In this document: positions 1 to 10,675 of the stretch, piece by piece
How the letters are laid out: each line of letters starts with the position of its first letter
Position numbering within the stretch: position 1 is the first letter of the stretch
Program-made: the position numbers and the translations under genes
Source: Sorghum bicolor
Taxonomy: Eukaryota > Streptophyta > Magnoliopsida > Poales > Poaceae
Reading direction: 5' to 3'
Length of the DNA stretch: 64,000 bases
Assembly: GCF_000003195.3 (NCBI RefSeq)
Contig: NC_012871.2
Coordinates: 58,767,802 to 58,831,801, forward strand
The notes under the pieces: model-generated
What the model was told of the DNA's origin: nothing
The model's input: the letters and a program-made list of their open reading frames with translations, nothing else
Databases searched by the model: none

Positions 1-540
1 GTCCGGCCAGTTGGGAAATGTCGTCCCACGCACAGTGTTATCGTTGTCCATGTCTTTGCTAGGGCTTGTTTGGGTAGGATAGGGAATAACGAGGTGCAGC
101 CATTTTCGATTGGCGGAATGTTTATTGCTGGTTTCAGTTTGCTGGCCATCCACGCAAAGGGTTCGGCTGTAGTCCCCACCTATTGTTGGAATTATTAGAC
201 CTTAGAGCATCTCCAACAACTTCCAATATCCACTTGGTATTCTATATTTTTTGGCTTATGTATAGAATTATCAGTCCAGTCTCACGTGGGCTACTGTGCG
301 CTACTGTATATTTGGGGTTTTTTTTTATCTGTATAAGCAAAATATCGGGGCTGTTATACCCCCGCAAATCGAGTATTTTTAGGAGGAGCACAAATCTAAA
401 CGTGTACTCCCTCCGTTACAATTTATAGCTCGTCTTGAAAAGTCAAAACGATCTATAACTTTTATGAGACCTGCTAGAGACACTCAAGAGATACAATGTT
501 ATTGCTGCTCAATAACACCGCAACATTCAGCAATTGAAGT
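1..540. other. Left-edge intergenic DNA with MITE ends
   Basis: No gene is supported. A CTCCCTCCG motif at about 407-415 followed by AT-rich sequence looks like one end of a Stowaway MITE; I could not find its partner. An 8-base inverted pair (TTGTTGGA near 183 and TCCAACAA near 212) next to GAGCATCTCCAAC resembles another common grass MITE end. The short open frame at 183-428 is AT-rich and has no recognisable domain. Confidence 0.4.
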
Positions 541-700
541 TATCAATAAGTTTTAGCTAAGTTATCAACAAATTGTACTTTCTGTCAGTCATTCAGCAGT
601 GTTCTTCTTTCACAACAAATCAGCCAACAGTACTTTTTGCCATGACTTATCAGCCAAACGAACAACAAATTATAAGCTTATCTTCTTCTCTTGTCTGAGC
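541..700. mobile_element. Probable MITE end (CAGCCAAACGAACA type)
   Basis: The stretch around 590-670 contains CAGCCAACAG and CAGCCAAACGAACA, motifs I associate with the end of a very common sorghum and sugarcane MITE. The other terminus is not clear, so the borders are approximate and the superfamily (hAT is possible) is inference. Confidence 0.35.
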
Positions 701-1974
701 ACCACTCATCGCCTTCCGTCACTAGTGTCACCATTGACGGCCTTTTTTGACTCCCTTCGCGACGCTCAAAGGACCCGTGTTCTTGATGGACGGCAACAAA
801 TCCTTCGTGTTGGCGGCTTTGCCAACCTCACTGCGTCTTTGCCCTGATCGGCAGCGATCGTAAGCACCTCACCTTTGCCTCGATCGGCAGCGGTCACCCG
901 CTGGTGCCTCGCTTTTCCCCTGCCCCGCGGCGGCGGTTGACAACCCTGCTTTTACCCTGTCATGCACTCATGCTGCGGTCTTGGCATTATGCATCGCAAG
1001 ACGCATGGCAGAGGGCTTCACCTCTCCGTTGAAGTCGATGAGGTAAATGAGGTTACCTTGCTCCGGGATCCAGCCCCTTCCCATGTCGTGCGTCGCCGCC
1101 CAAGTGTGGCAGACTGGCTGCTCTCGTTGTGTGGCTAGGTATTGACGTTGAAGCTGCGCCTGCCACTAGACGTTATTGTCGTGCGCGCTACAAAGGTGAT
1201 GGGGAGGATCGGAGGGGGTGGAGTAGAGGCGTCTTGGCTCATAGTGCACTCCACCGTTTCTAAAAAAATAGATTCAACAATCTATCTGATGAAATCAATT
1301 ACGTATCATAAATATTAAATATTTCTTGTATATATTTGTTCAAGGTAACGAGCATGTTTGACTTTTTTTCAGAAGTGAGAACAACAATTAAAAAAAGACA
1401 GAAAGAGTATATATATACATACACACACTCAGTAATAACTTCATTACACACAGTACATGTGAGCTCGATTCTGTGTGGGTGAGCTTTTTCTATCTAGCTG
1501 CTTCAACTTATTCTCGTAGCTAGCTAGGTACCACAAAAAGGCCGGGGGCAAAGGAAGAGACCGATCGACGAGACCGAGTACACGCATGCTCGTCCCGGGA
1601 CACACGTATATACGACACTCCCAGCCACCACACACTGTACGTACGCGTGCATCGTGCACGTACGGCCGGCATGCATGCATATATATGCACCGCGGCCAGC
1701 CATCATGCATTATCCCCAGGCGATATGGATGACCCTGTCGTAGCTACGCCGGCGTGTGGTCCGCCGAGGAGCTATAGCCAAAGCGTTCGACGACGAGCAG
1801 GCTAGCTAGCTAGGGCTAGCTTGCAGCCACCGCTTGACCGTCCGATCGTCGACCATGTATGCGTGAATATATATCTGCGCACGACTGTTAGGTGGTATAG
1901 CCCTTTCTTTCTATCCGTATCGATCGGCTGATGATCCAAATCCACGTGGGTACACTGTACTGTTGAATTGAATG

Positions 1975-1977
<3 letters not shown>
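701..1977. other. Unassigned intergenic DNA
   Basis: GC-rich to about 1260 with scattered GATCGGCAGCG-like repeats (near 845 and 884), then AT-rich, then rich in GCTAGC and CATGCATG motifs (1500-1860) as is common near grass genes. All open frames are short and none shows a domain. A decayed gene or a gene flank is possible but not supported. Confidence 0.5.

Positions 1978-2040
<63 letters not shown>
1978..2040. repeat. (AT)n microsatellite, about 31 units
   Basis: Uninterrupted AT dinucleotides for 63 bases. Length is probably polymorphic and may be assembly-sensitive. Confidence 0.98.
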
Positions 2041-2042
<2 letters not shown>

Positions 2043-2534
2043 CTAGGCTTTATTTACGCATGCACGTCTCTAGTCCTGGTTCTTGCCTTGTTGTGGTTGG
2101 CACTTGGCAAGGGGGCCGGCCGGGGATGGAGGAGGACCCAACAATGGCGGCATGCAGAAATGGAAAGGGCAACGGCGAGAAGCAACCAAATGAAGCTAGT
2201 TATGGTATGGACGACGACCTTATCACATCCTTGTTGCTTTATTTCACTGTCGTTCGATCATGCACGACTGCATGTGCATGCGACATATAAACATACGCAC
2301 CATTATTCCATGGCCTGGAATGCCTGTATGGAGCGCAATGCACATCGAAGGTCATATATAGCTATACTCGCTTTGTGCATGAAAGAATGAATTTCTAACA
2401 ACTTTAGGACAAAATAGCAAATAAGAGACCATGCTGCCCCTCGTTAAACTATTGAACCTTAATAGCTCTCCGGTTACTGATAATTCTATTTAAAAAATAG
2501 TGCTATTTGGAGTATCCAAATAACAGTGTGGAAA
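2041..2534. other. Unassigned intergenic DNA
   Basis: No gene or element recognised. The open frame that begins in the microsatellite and runs to 2390 codes for a tyrosine-isoleucine run and then unremarkable sequence. Confidence 0.5.
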
Positions 2535-2730
2535 GGGCAATTTAATGCTAGTTTCAATAGAGTTTCATACACATTTTAAATATGCTAATGTGGCATATGT
2601 ATTAATAAAAAGAGAGATGATAAGAATTTTATGGAAGTAGAGAGAGTTTCATCCCCAAAACTCTTCCGCTCCGTTTCTAAAATATGGATGTGTTAGAAAC
2701 TGAGCCATGAAAATCCCATTAAGGATGGCC
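2535..2730. mobile_element. Decayed Tourist/Harbinger-like MITE
   Basis: About 195 bp with imperfect inverted ends: the left end near 2536 (GGCAATTTAATGC) pairs with the right end near 2715-2730 (CATTAAGGATGGCC). It abuts the larger element at 2734 and shares the intervening TAA. Homology is visible but weak. Confidence 0.4.
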
Positions 2731-4020
2731 TAAGGCCAATCTCAGTGGGAGTATCATGTGAGTTTCATTTGCATTAAACAGGTTGTCAGATGAAGAAATT
2801 ACTTAAATAAAAGTTGTAGACCTTAATGAGTTCTACAACCTTTGTATCAATGACTTTTTAAGCTAAAATCATTTAGTGCTTCAAAATCTTGGTTGAAGTT
2901 CTTATTTTTGAGATTCAATATTTTAGTTGTTCAAGCAAAGTATCATGAAAAGATTGCAAAATTAATAGCAGTACGAACACAAAAACTTGATAGAGAATCA
3001 TTTTAGAAAAATTTAGAAAAAAAATCATCAAATTTGGAGTTAGTATGAGGGAGAAAGACTAGATACTAGTTTTAGCCAGAGATTAAAAAAAGAAATCACA
3101 CTTGTTCATCACACTTGGATGCTCATATCAGCATGACATGTTGGATGTTGGATCTGTGACGCTGAAAGGTCCAAATAGCTAGAGGGGGGGTGAATAGCCT
3201 ATTTAAAATTTCTACAAACTTCACTAAGCAAGTGAGTTAGTAAAACAAATGGCGAAGCAATTCTAGCACTAGCTCAACTAAGCTATGCAAGCCACCTATA
3301 CATACTAGTACGAGGCTAAACACTAAAGCACAACAACAAGAGAATGCTAGTTACACTCCTAAACAAGAAGACTAAACTAAACAAGCTAAACAACTAGCAA
3401 GGTATACAAGTAAGTAAAGGAGTGGAGAGTGATTGTTATACCAACGTTGTAGAGTAGAGATATCTCCAACCAATCACTCACAATCACAAGAGAATCCTCG
3501 GCAAGAGATGACACAAGATTTTTAACCAAGTTTAACTTGCTTCCCGGCAAGCTACTCCTCGTTGTGGCGATACACCCACTTGATGGATCACGAGCTAATT
3601 GGCAATCCAAAGCCAAACCCTCAGCGGGTGCCGCACATCCACTCACAAGATGGGGATCCTCCAAGCCACGAGCAATCCACTAGAGTAGCCAATTGCGATC
3701 TCCCGCGAGGAAGGCTCAAGAACCCCTCACAAATCACTTGGTGAGGCTCGAAACAATCTCCAATCACGAGCTCAACACCACCGCTGCTCCAAGCCGTCTA
3801 GGGCGTCGGGAAACACCCAAGAGTAACAAGAAATCCGCAGCAAACTCAAGAATCAAGTGCCACTAAATGCAACTCTCAAAGCAATGCACTTGAATCTCAC
3901 TCAATCTCACTAGGAATAGCAATCAAGCAAGGAGATGAGTGGAGGGAGTATTCTCTAGCTCAATGTATGTCTCAAGTAATCAAATGTGCAAGAGAGAACC
4001 TCCCAAAGCCGGCCACTCTC

Positions 4021-4030
4021 AATTTATAAG
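4021..4030 (-). promoter_or_regulatory. LTR TATA box
   Basis: CTTATAAATT on the minus strand, downstream of the CACCGGACGC array and of an AGCCGTTGGC motif, in the same order as in the other Sirevirus LTRs here. Confidence 0.6.
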
Positions 4031-4079
4031 CCCTTCAAAGAAACTAGCCGTTGGCCACTTTCACTAGGCTGAAATCGGG

Positions 4080-4470
4080 GGCACCGGACGCTACCAAGTG
4101 AGCACCGGACGCTCGACTCCCTGCGTCCGGTGCACTGGAGTTGGCCATGTGTCCGTCCTGAATCTCACGTGTCAGATCCTAACGGTCACCTGCGGATTAC
4201 CGGACGCTAGGTAGGTCCACACCGGACGCGTCCAGTGCACACCGGACTCATGCGCAGAGAGTTCCGCAAACCTGCGGGTCACCGGACGCTAAGCACCGGT
4301 AGCGTTCGGTGCTCACCGGACCCATGCGCAGAGAGGGTCACAAAACGTCCTCACACCGGACGCACCCCACCGGACGCACTCAGAGAGCGTCCGGTGCTCA
4401 ACCCTAGCAGGGTCAAGCACACCGGACTCTGAAGCCAGCGTCCGGTGCCTCCGCACTCAGCGTCCGGTGA
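4080..4470. repeat. CACCGGACGC / GCGTCCGGTG palindrome array
   Basis: Many copies of CACCGGACGC and its reverse complement alternate over about 390 bp, separated by 5-30 bp spacers. Palindromic CACCGGAC motifs upstream of the TATA box are a known mark of grass Sirevirus LTRs. Confidence 0.9.
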
Positions 4471-5516
4471 GTGTTTCTCAGAGAGAAAACACTCCCGCGA
4501 CTTCTCCAAAATTCCCACCGGCGCAATAGAAAATATACACTTATTTTTCTCAAAAGCGCCGAATCCCGCCGAGCTGCTCGGCGGGAGGGAGAGAGGAACC
4601 CACACCCCTCTCAACCCTAGGAACTCCACCTCCTTTGCAAATGTGCTAACACCAACAAGTGTCCACCACCAAAGTGCATGTGTGTTAGCTTTTCACAAAC
4701 ATTTTCACCAAAGGAGTTAAGTTAGCACTTTACTAGATCCTAATGCATATGCTCAAGATGTAGACCTAGTAGCACTTGATTCGAGAGATGACCGCGATTT
4801 CCCCTCTTGATAGTCGGCTATCTATCCTAAACCCGGTCAATCACTTCTCTACTCATCTTAGACCGGCAGAAGTAAAACCCTATGTTTATACCTTTGCCTT
4901 GATAACTTTGCTCCTCGTCTATCACCATGATCTTCACTTCATGCTTTATCCTTTTGTGATCATGTGGCCATCTTTCCATGCCACCATGCACCTTCATGGC
5001 TTCATCACATGTGTTGCTATGCCTAACTCAAATCACTTAAACACAAGACATTAGCAACTTGGTGTCATTAATTACCAAAACCAAACTTGGGCTTTCAGAC
5101 GCCCCCATGAGTCTGTCATAGATGACCAAGGAGGTGCCAAAATGATCAGTGATGTCTAGCTATGACGATAATTTAACTAACCGTCATATATCTGTCACCT
5201 TGGATTTGAACCGTCATAGATGACTACATTCTATGATGATTTGTTCGAAGGTCACAATTAAACCGTCATGAATAAAAAAATTTCTTGTAGTGTTGATGAC
5301 ATGTCGGTGTATTTAAGAAGAGAGAGAAGAAATGAGTTTCATCTAGATAAAACTCTCTTGGCACAATTACCAACTCTCTGTGAGTCTTGAAATTAAATGC
5401 CTATGAAACTATGAAATGAAACTCTCCATTAAGAATGAGTGTTTAATCTAAGTTTCATTTCACATGACATGACAATCTTAGAAACAACACCATAAAACTC
5501 TCCACTGACACTGACC

Positions 5517-6390
5517 TAAAACCATCAGGTGTTATCATTGGGGCCTCGAGGATTGCAGAATTTGAGGCAATAGAGGTTGTGTTAAATGCAACCCAGACTA
5601 TGAAAGAAATTAATATGAATCTGTGGACTATCTGCCACTAGAAATCGATTTTTTTAGACAAATTTCAGGGCTAGAAATTGATTTTTTTAGGCACATGGAG
5701 TACGTACTTTATTAGCGTGATATGTGTAGCATGTACTCCATGCGTACGTACTTATAGGATTACAGAGTACACGGTACACACTAGCTAGCTTACGTGCTGA
5801 GAGACAGAGAGGGGGGCTGGGCTTTTCTGGGTTTGGAGCCTGGACATTTAAAGTGCAAGCATACATGCACGAGAGATGACATGCATGCATGGATGGAGCA
5901 GAACATAACGTATGACGGTATGAGTACTACGAGAGACAGCCGGGAAAAAAACAAACACATTATATATATTTTTCAAAGGCTGGGATGGTAGCAGAGAGTT
6001 GTAAGCCGGCCGGCCGCATGCATGCGCACCAGAGACGAACCGAACACGGGGTGAGATTCTCCGGGGGGGCGGCCCCGGCCGTCAAATGGTCTCAGGGTAC
6101 GGGCCATGTCGAGATCTGACCAAGATCGCCAGGGTACGGCTGCCATGCATGCTCTCGCACTAGCTCGTCCGCTGCACAGCATGACAGCAGCCTGCTGGCT
6201 CGATCCATCGATCGATCGATATCTCAGTGTGTGTGTGCGCGCGCGCCTGGCCGCCTGCTCCTGCAGGGGCTGCGCGCGCGTGGCCCCCTACATCGTAGCT
6301 GCGTGCAGGACCGGCGGCGGCGGCGGTCTCGCCGGCCGGGATACCTCTGCGCCCTGCAACCTGTTTATGTATATATATATATATATAAAA
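5517..6390. other. Unassigned intergenic DNA with GC-rich block
   Basis: AT-rich to about 5700, then GC-rich with GATCGATC, GCATGCATGC and GCGCGCG runs (6000-6350), ending in a short TA microsatellite (6369-6387). The open frames that cross 6106-6435 on both strands are GC-rich artefacts without domains. A gene-flank origin is possible. Confidence 0.45.
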
Positions 6391-6630
6391 GTCCTTGTTT
6401 ACATCTAAAAACTTTTTAAATTTTGACACTAGCATTTTCGTTTGTATTTGACAATCACTATCTAACTAAAAACTAATTAGGTTCAAAAAATTTGTCTCGC
6501 AAATTACAGACAAACTGTGCAATTAGTTATTTTTTTATCTATATTTAATGTTTCATTTATGTGCCGCAATATTCGATGTGACGGGAAATCTTGAAAAAAT
6601 TTTGGATTTTGGGTCAAACTAAACAAGGCC
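6391..6630 (-). mobile_element. GGCCTTGTTTAGTT-type MITE, decayed
   Basis: A 240-bp element. The right end AAACTAAACAAGGCC is intact and the left end is degraded (GTCCTTGTTTACAT). Internal landmarks ACAAACTGTGCAATTAGTT and TCGATGTGACGGG match, in reverse, the copies at 7538 and 63217. No clear TSD remains. Confidence 0.8.
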
Positions 6631-7256
6631 TTAATCTAATCAGGTAGAGAAGATCCTGCTCTAATTAATCTAATTATATAACAAAATTTATCTAAAAAAG
6701 TCAAAGATACTTATAATTTAAAACCGAGGAAGTATTAATGAGCATTAATCTTGTTAATTAGAGTGCTCCAAGATTGACAGACGAGACGTGCATAACCATA
6801 TTTACTGTTCTTTCCAACCTTCTCAGCATTCAACCGCGGACCCGGCAGGTAGCTATATGATTATATGAACCACAATCCACAAGCAGCTGGCCGGGTGCAC
6901 ATGTAGCGCGACGCTGAAAGAAATCAAGAGAGATTCACATGCCTGCGCCTATACTAGCTAGCAATGCAAGTACAAAACTCGAACATGAGTAGCTAGTACT
7001 AGGTATCATCAATAGCTCAATGATCATCTTTTGTTTTTTGAAACAGAAGGAAATATAAGGTGTCTGTCTATCAGCTGTCAGCCTGTGTTTTGTTTGTGAG
7101 CTGGAAAAAAAAAGCTCATTAATTACGATGCATGGCTTGGTGATATTAAACATAGTTGTGTACGTGGATCTTCTGTTGTAACAACCGGACATGCTCCTTG
7201 AGTATCGGAAATTAGATAGTTCTTGTTATAATCCTATACGACATTGTTTAGATATA
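6631..7256. other. Unassigned intergenic DNA
   Basis: No gene or named repeat recognised. Short open frames on the minus strand (6935-7192) show no domain. Confidence 0.5.
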
Positions 7257-7537
7257 CTCCCTCCCATAATAAATAAGTTTCTGAAAAGTTTTAGACAAGT
7301 TAGGATGTTAGCAAAAAAAACACGTTACCCTCATATCCTTTCTTTCCCCGGAAGACATCTCTTGAATTTGGTAGTTAATCTTTTGCATGCACCCATGACT
7401 AGCTTCCACATTAGGAGACAATGTTCCCTGTTAGTAAAGTTGAAAACGGACGTGATAAATCCCGTTCTGTCCACGACCATATACCGTATTTTTCCGTTCG
7501 TTTTCGGTTTTTACGGGATAAAAGGGACCGAAAACAG

Positions 7538-7780
7538 GGCCTTGTTTAGTTCACCCCGAAATCCAAAAAGTTTTCAAGATTCTCCGTCACATCGAATCTT
7601 GCGGCACATGCATGAAGCATTAAATATAGACGAAAACAAAAACTAATCACACAGTTTGACTGTAAATCACGAGACGAATCTTTTGAACCTAGTTAGTATA
7701 TGATTGGACAATATTTACCATAAACAAATGAAAGTGCTACAGTTCCGAAAACTTTTCAGTTTTCGGAACTAAACAAGGCC
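7538..7780 (+). mobile_element. GGCCTTGTTTAGTT-type MITE
   Basis: A 243-bp element with near-perfect inverted ends GGCCTTGTTTAGTTC and GAACTAAACAAGGCC. It is flanked by a three-base direct repeat CAG (7535-7537, 7781-7783), matching the three-base TSD expected of Tourist/Harbinger MITEs. Superfamily is inferred from TSD length. Confidence 0.85.
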
Positions 7781-7954
7781 CAGGACGGATTAAAACGGGA
7801 GCGGGATCGAAAACGGTAGAGCATTTGTCCGTCCGTATATGCGGAATCCCGTTTTTTTTTACCGGGATGTCCCGTTTTCTATCCCGTTTTTCATAAAAAT
7901 AGGAAAGTAGCCCAACATAGTCCCTAAGCCCAATATGGCCCAAAATGTCTCTTG

Positions 7955-8330
7955 TCTTATGCGATGTACGGATAATTTATATTTGTGTGAATTATGATCT
8001 ACTCCCTCCGTCCCAAATTATAAGTTATTCCAAGAATCTTGGAGAGTCAAAGTTTTTCAAGTTTGACCAAATTTATATAGGAAAATAATAACATTTTTGG
8101 TACCAACCAAGTATCTGTTATATTTTCATAGTGTACCTATTTTATGACATAAATCTTTATATTTCTCTATATATTTTTGGTCAAACTTAAAAATACTTTG
8201 ACTCTCCAAGATTCTTGGAATGACTTATAATTTGGAACGAAGCAGGGAGTATGGACTATGGATATGTTCTTATGCGATGTATGAATAATTTATATTTGTG
8301 TGAATTGTGATCTATGGACTATGGATATGT
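7955..8330. repeat. About 62-bp tandem duplication, first copy split by a MITE
   Basis: The segment from CTTATGCGATGTA to TGGACTATGGATATGT occurs twice in a row. Copy 1 is 7955-8001 plus 8252-8268 and copy 2 is 8269-8330. The Stowaway at 8002-8249 lies in copy 1 only, so the duplication came first. Confidence 0.85.
8002..8249. mobile_element. Stowaway MITE
   Basis: A 248-bp element with ends CTCCCTCCGTCCCAAATTATAA and its inverted partner TTATAATTTGGAACGAAGCAGGGAG (quoted in part). TA lies at both flanks (8000-8001, 8250-8251). Internal TTGACTCTCCAAGATTCTTGG forms part of a long inverted repeat with the left arm. Confidence 0.92.
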
Positions 8331-8813
8331 GGTATTGTATTAATATGGTCACTAGTCACTGGTCAGTGCATATTTGATATTTAGTATTGCATTTTGGTCT
8401 TTGTATTTGCGCTATCATATGCAACTTCCATGTTCTGGTTTAAGTTTTCACTTACCGCTCATTTCCATCTATTTTTCGATCGTATTTACCCGTTTTCGTT
8501 TTATTGTTTATCCCGCTACCGTTTTGGCTCCCGGTTGTCCGGCTTCCGTTTCTGTTTTTGTCTAAAAATATGAAAATGAAAACGATAGAGCGATTTTCTG
8601 TTCGATTCCGTCTGTTTTCAACAATACTTGTTAGTGTAGAGCGTTTTGGTACAGATTTTAAACCTTAGAAAGTTATTTATGTTGGGACTGAGAGAGTATA
8701 TCTCTTGTAACAAGCATCCTTGGTTGATATGGTATCTAGAGGTAGATCATCAGTATATGAAATGCCACATGTGGGGCTCTTCCACACAAGTAACATTTAC
8801 AAACACTGCAGAC

Positions 8814-9244
8814 TGAAAGCCCTAGTTTGTTTTTCAATAATTGATGAAACCCTAGCACTAACCTCTTTACTAAGTGTGTGTAGACTTAATGAGGTTGGTA
8901 CATGCCAAGTGATGGAGCAAGTGATGATGATGGTGATGACCACAAGATGATCAAGTGCTCAACTTGGAAAAGAAGAAAGAGAAAAACAAAACCCTATGGA
9001 GATCAAGGCAAAGGTATTGCTTAGGGTTTTGGTTTTGGTGATCAAGACACCATAGAAGGTGTGATCACATTTAGGATAGATAGCCGTACTATAAAGAGGG
9101 GAATTCTTTGGCTAAGCGGTTATCAAGTGCCACTAGGTGTCATTGTTCATGTACATGCATTTAGAACCTAGTGAGCTAACTTAACTCCTTCGAAGAAAAT
9201 GATTGTGAAAATGCTAACACACGTGCACATGTTGGTTATACATT
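8814..9244 (+). repeat. 5' LTR of E, truncated
   Basis: Matches the first 430 bp of the 3' LTR (10676 onwards), starting TGAAAGCCCTAGTTTG. Homology stops at about 9245 inside CATTGYGG, where pol sequence begins. Confidence 0.92.
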
Positions 9245-9568
9245 GCGGCCGGTAGTTGTTGTGCACAAATTCTATGGATGAACGCAACATTGAAAGATTT
9301 TGGAATCAATTTCAAAGAAGTGTCATTGCTATGTGACAATGAAAGTGCCGTGAAGCTCACCAACAATCTGGTTCAACACTCAAGAACAAAGCATATAGAT
9401 GTCCGCCATCATTTCATAAGAGATCACCAACAAAAAGGGGACATTTGCATTGAGAGTATAGGCACCGATGATCAACTTGCCGATATATTCACCAAGCCAC
9501 TTGATGAGAAAAGGTTTTGCAAGCTAAGGAATGAATTGAACATACTTGACTTCTCAAATATGTGTTGA
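9245..9568 (+). pseudogene. C-terminal RT / RNase H remnant of Copia pol (E)
   Basis: An open frame of about 107 residues. It carries the end of the reverse transcriptase linker (GSCCAQILWM) and the C-terminal RNase H portion of Copia polyproteins, with LLCDNESAVKL, the TKHIDVRHHFIRD block and QLADIFTKPL. The frame enters from the LTR junction without a start codon, and the stop at 9566-9568 is the natural end of pol. The ATG at 9278 is internal. In the family this domain removes RNA from the RNA-DNA hybrid during reverse transcription; here most of pol is gone. The closest relative in the window is the remnant at 52270-52557 in element D. Confidence 0.88.
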
Positions 9569-10675
9569 TGCACCCCCACTGTATGACATGCCTCTCCTTC
9601 GAGCAAAGCAAGGTAAAATTGTTTGACATGTCATCCATCTTTGCTAAGGACTTGTTTAGTGCATCTAGTCATTCCTTACATGTCTTAGGCCAAATCAAAT
9701 GAATTTGATGCTTGTACGGTACCACTATTGCTTCTATGCTTGATTTGATCTAGTGGTAGCATATGACATGTTTTTGGGCTTGCAATCCTAGTGTTTGATC
9801 TAGAATATGAGCTATAAGTGTTTAACTCAACATGGTACAAGATAACCCTTATTTGGAGGTGTGAAGAAGCTTGTCCTTGGATCAAACCGAGTTAAATATC
9901 TTAGGCAAGTAATCTAGATTGAACCAATTTGGTAAAATGATCTCACTTCACATGGTTTCACACTAACCTATCTAAAATTTGAGCTCACCTTTTGTGGTCT
10001 TTGATGACAAAGGGGGAGAGAATTTCCCAAAGATTTAAGATAGGGGAGTAACATGATAAAAGAAGGGGATCAATTAAAATTAAAATTTTGAAGCACACAA
10101 GTAGGGGGAGTAAGCTCATAAACTTGTATGTTGCATTTGAATGTGCATCACATATGATTGCTTGCATTTGCATTAGCTTTAGAAGCTTTCTCTCCAATGC
10201 CTTGCTTGTGTGGTGTATGCTAGTTGTAGGCTTGATTGATGAAATGAAGAACTAGCATGCATAGGTAGTGTAACTAGGCTTTTAGTTGTTTCACAAGTGG
10301 TACTAGAACCTTGTTTATAATGTTGATCTCATGGGGTGTTCTAGTTTTGTGAATGTCTAGTTACTAATGGTGCTAAGGATGGTGTATATTGGCAACTCCG
10401 ATTGGTATCACGCTTCAAAGGTCCATTCTTTACACCTTAGCATCATTTGGTAGAAATTGACTCCTATATTTCCTATTCAAGCATATGTGCAAGCTTTCAA
10501 ATCCAAACTCTTAGCACATATGTAGGGGGAGCAATTACTACCAATTTGGGTTTATACAACTTGTCCATAACCTTTGCACATGGTAAAATGCTTGGGCAAG
10601 CAACATGAATTCAAGAAAATTTTATTGAAAATCTTTGTAAAAAGGGTTGTCATCAATTACCAAAAAGGGGGAGAT
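9569..10675 (+). other. 3' non-coding region of E with repeated PPT-like motifs
   Basis: No ORF of note. Purine tracts containing GGGGGAG occur at about 10009, 10101, 10522 and 10661; the last, AAAAAGGGGGAGAT, directly abuts the 3' LTR and is the working polypurine tract. Multiple PPT copies here are a recognised Sirevirus trait. Confidence 0.75.

Larger units (their letters stand above)
3163..5097 (-). mobile_element. Solo LTR of a Sirevirus (Copia), minus strand
   Basis: A 1935-bp sequence that read on the minus strand starts TGAAAGCCC and ends GACCTTTCA. It is flanked by a perfect TSD GACGC (3158-3162 and 5098-5102). It aligns with the LTRs of element E on the opposite strand, including the CACCCCCCCTCTAG segment near one end. 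No internal sequence is left, so this is the product of LTR-LTR recombination. It holds the palindrome array at 4080-4470 and a minus-strand TATA at 4021-4030. Confidence 0.93.
2790..5292. mobile_element. CACTA element fragment (right end kept), split by solo LTR
   Basis: The right end TTTCTTGTAGTG at 5281-5292 is the reverse complement of the canonical CACTACAAGAAA terminus. Sub-terminal sequence at 5105-5270 repeats CCGTCAT and GTCATAGATGAC in both orientations, as CACTA sub-terminal regions do. Sequence at 2800-3160 has the GTTGTAGA and TCTACAAC inverted pair common in CACTA interiors. I could not find the left CACTA terminus, so that border is a guess. Confidence 0.5.
2734..5516. mobile_element. 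PIF/Harbinger-like element hosting nested insertions
   Basis: The left end GGCCAATCTCAGTGGGAG pairs with the right end CTCTCCACTGACACTGACC as an imperfect terminal inverted repeat. Both flanks carry TAA (2731-2733 and 5517-5519), the three-base TSD typical of PIF/Harbinger and Tourist elements. GTTTCAT repeats lie just inside both ends. No transposase is visible; most of the interior is a CACTA fragment and a solo LTR, so the original element was short and non-autonomous. Confidence 0.65.
7437..8628. mobile_element. hAT-like non-autonomous DNA transposon
   Basis: Inverted ends GTTGAAAAC-GGACG (left) and CGTCTGTTTTCAAC (right). Many sub-terminal CCCGTTTT, AAAACGG and ACGGGA motifs occur in both orientations, as in Ac/Ds-like elements. 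Flanks carry an 8-bp near-perfect TSD, TGTTAGTA (7429-7436) and TGTTAGTG (8629-8636). No transposase is visible. It holds a GGCC-type MITE and a Stowaway. Confidence 0.65.
7257..8696. mobile_element. Stowaway-like MITE split by a hAT-like element
   Basis: The left end at 7257 (CTCCCTCCC, then AATAAATAAGTTTCT) pairs with the right end ending at 8696 (AGTTATTTATGTTGGGACTG, then AGAGAG). TA dinucleotides flank both ends (7255-7256, 8697-8698), as in Stowaway/Mariner insertions. The two halves are separated by the insertion at 7437-8628. Confidence 0.65.

Noticed and set aside
599..847. 82-codon open frame on the plus strand
   Set aside because: Starts in a MITE-like end and has no recognisable domain or gene context.
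1640..1700. Possible microRNA hairpin around CGTGCATCGTGCACG and GCATGCATGCAT
   Set aside because: Short self-complementary motifs only; no 21-nt duplex arm pair and no known miRNA sequence.
1968..2390. 140-codon open frame with a long Tyr-Ile run
   Set aside because: Translation of the AT microsatellite joined to non-coding DNA; no domain.
6106..6435. Overlapping open frames on both strands
   Set aside because: GC-rich, low-complexity artefacts that end in a TA microsatellite and a MITE.
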